NCBI GenBank assembly: GCA_019054805.1 | Contig: JAHQIY010000001.1 | Span: forward strand, 1,488,001 to 1,552,000 | Reading direction: 5' to 3' | DNA from: Brachionus manjavacas | Lineage: Eukaryota; Rotifera; Eurotatoria; Ploima; Brachionidae | Length of the DNA stretch: 64,000 nucleotides | Made by a program: the position numbers and the translations under genes | Part shown: positions 63,910-64,000 of the stretch, piece by piece | Numbering within the stretch: position 1 is the stretch's first letter | Layout of the letters: each line of letters opens with the position of its first letter | The notes under the pieces: generated by a model | What the model was told of the DNA's origin: nothing | The model's database searches: none | What the model saw: only the letters and a program-made list of their open reading frames with translations

Positions 63910-64000
63910 CCTTGTATGATAGATCATAAACGCCTTTTATCTCTTTAATTAAGCTCAATCAAACAACGAGTAAATAAAAATCATTAGCTAGTTTATTTAT

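Noticed and set aside
1-64000. CRISPR array, rRNA, bacterial operon, integron or phage signals
   Set aside because: None seen. Spliced genes, Pol III tRNAs and LINEs mark nuclear eukaryotic DNA.

Overview
The window looks like nuclear DNA of a small, very AT-rich bilaterian invertebrate. Genes have short GT-AG introns (39-61 nt where I can place both ends) and gene ends are compact. Orthologues of MAP1/Futsch, Twist, IQCG/DRC9, SRRM1, IBA57, IMMP1L and TMEM41B are present, and many broken non-LTR retrotransposons lie between genes. A monogonont rotifer such as Brachionus is my best guess; that is inference from style and composition, not from a search.

Layout. 1-2.6 kb: broken plus-strand LINE. 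2.9-13 kb: a cluster of five paralogues with an N-terminal Cys/His motif, a coiled coil and (in four of five) a C-terminal MATH/TRAF-like domain. One member carries an extra C-terminal cold-shock domain. Another has an FG-repeat, nucleoporin-like N-terminus joined by a 53-nt intron and lacks MATH. 13-15.6 kb: a compact minus-strand block of a secreted two-domain saposin-like protein, mitochondrial inner membrane peptidase subunit 1 and the ER scramblase TMEM41B. 15.6-21.7 kb: mostly AT-rich, with a decayed copy of the IMMP1L 3' end and several transposon scraps. 21.8-30.4 kb: one four-exon MAP1 gene. 30.4-36.6 kb: nested transposons, including a MULE-like element with long inverted ends and a 9-bp target duplication inside a LINE, and a LINE inside an element with arrays of short inverted subterminal motifs.

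38-57 kb: three genes and at least three remnants of a secreted protein family with W-x-[AS]-[IM]-G motifs near both ends. Between them lie tRNA-Asp, IBA57, SRRM1 and another transposon-rich block (45-49 kb). 58-64 kb: LINE remnants, IQCG/DRC9, two identical tRNA-Phe genes and Twist at the right edge.

How genes relate. The housekeeping genes (SRRM1 splicing; IBA57 and IMMP1L mitochondria; TMEM41B ER lipid; IQCG cilia; MAP1 neurons; Twist mesoderm) show no operon-like logic. The two lineage-type families (Zn-CC-MATH and W-x-[AS]-[IM]-G) have spread locally by duplication, left pseudogenes, and in the first case gained new domains. These are the least explained parts of the window.
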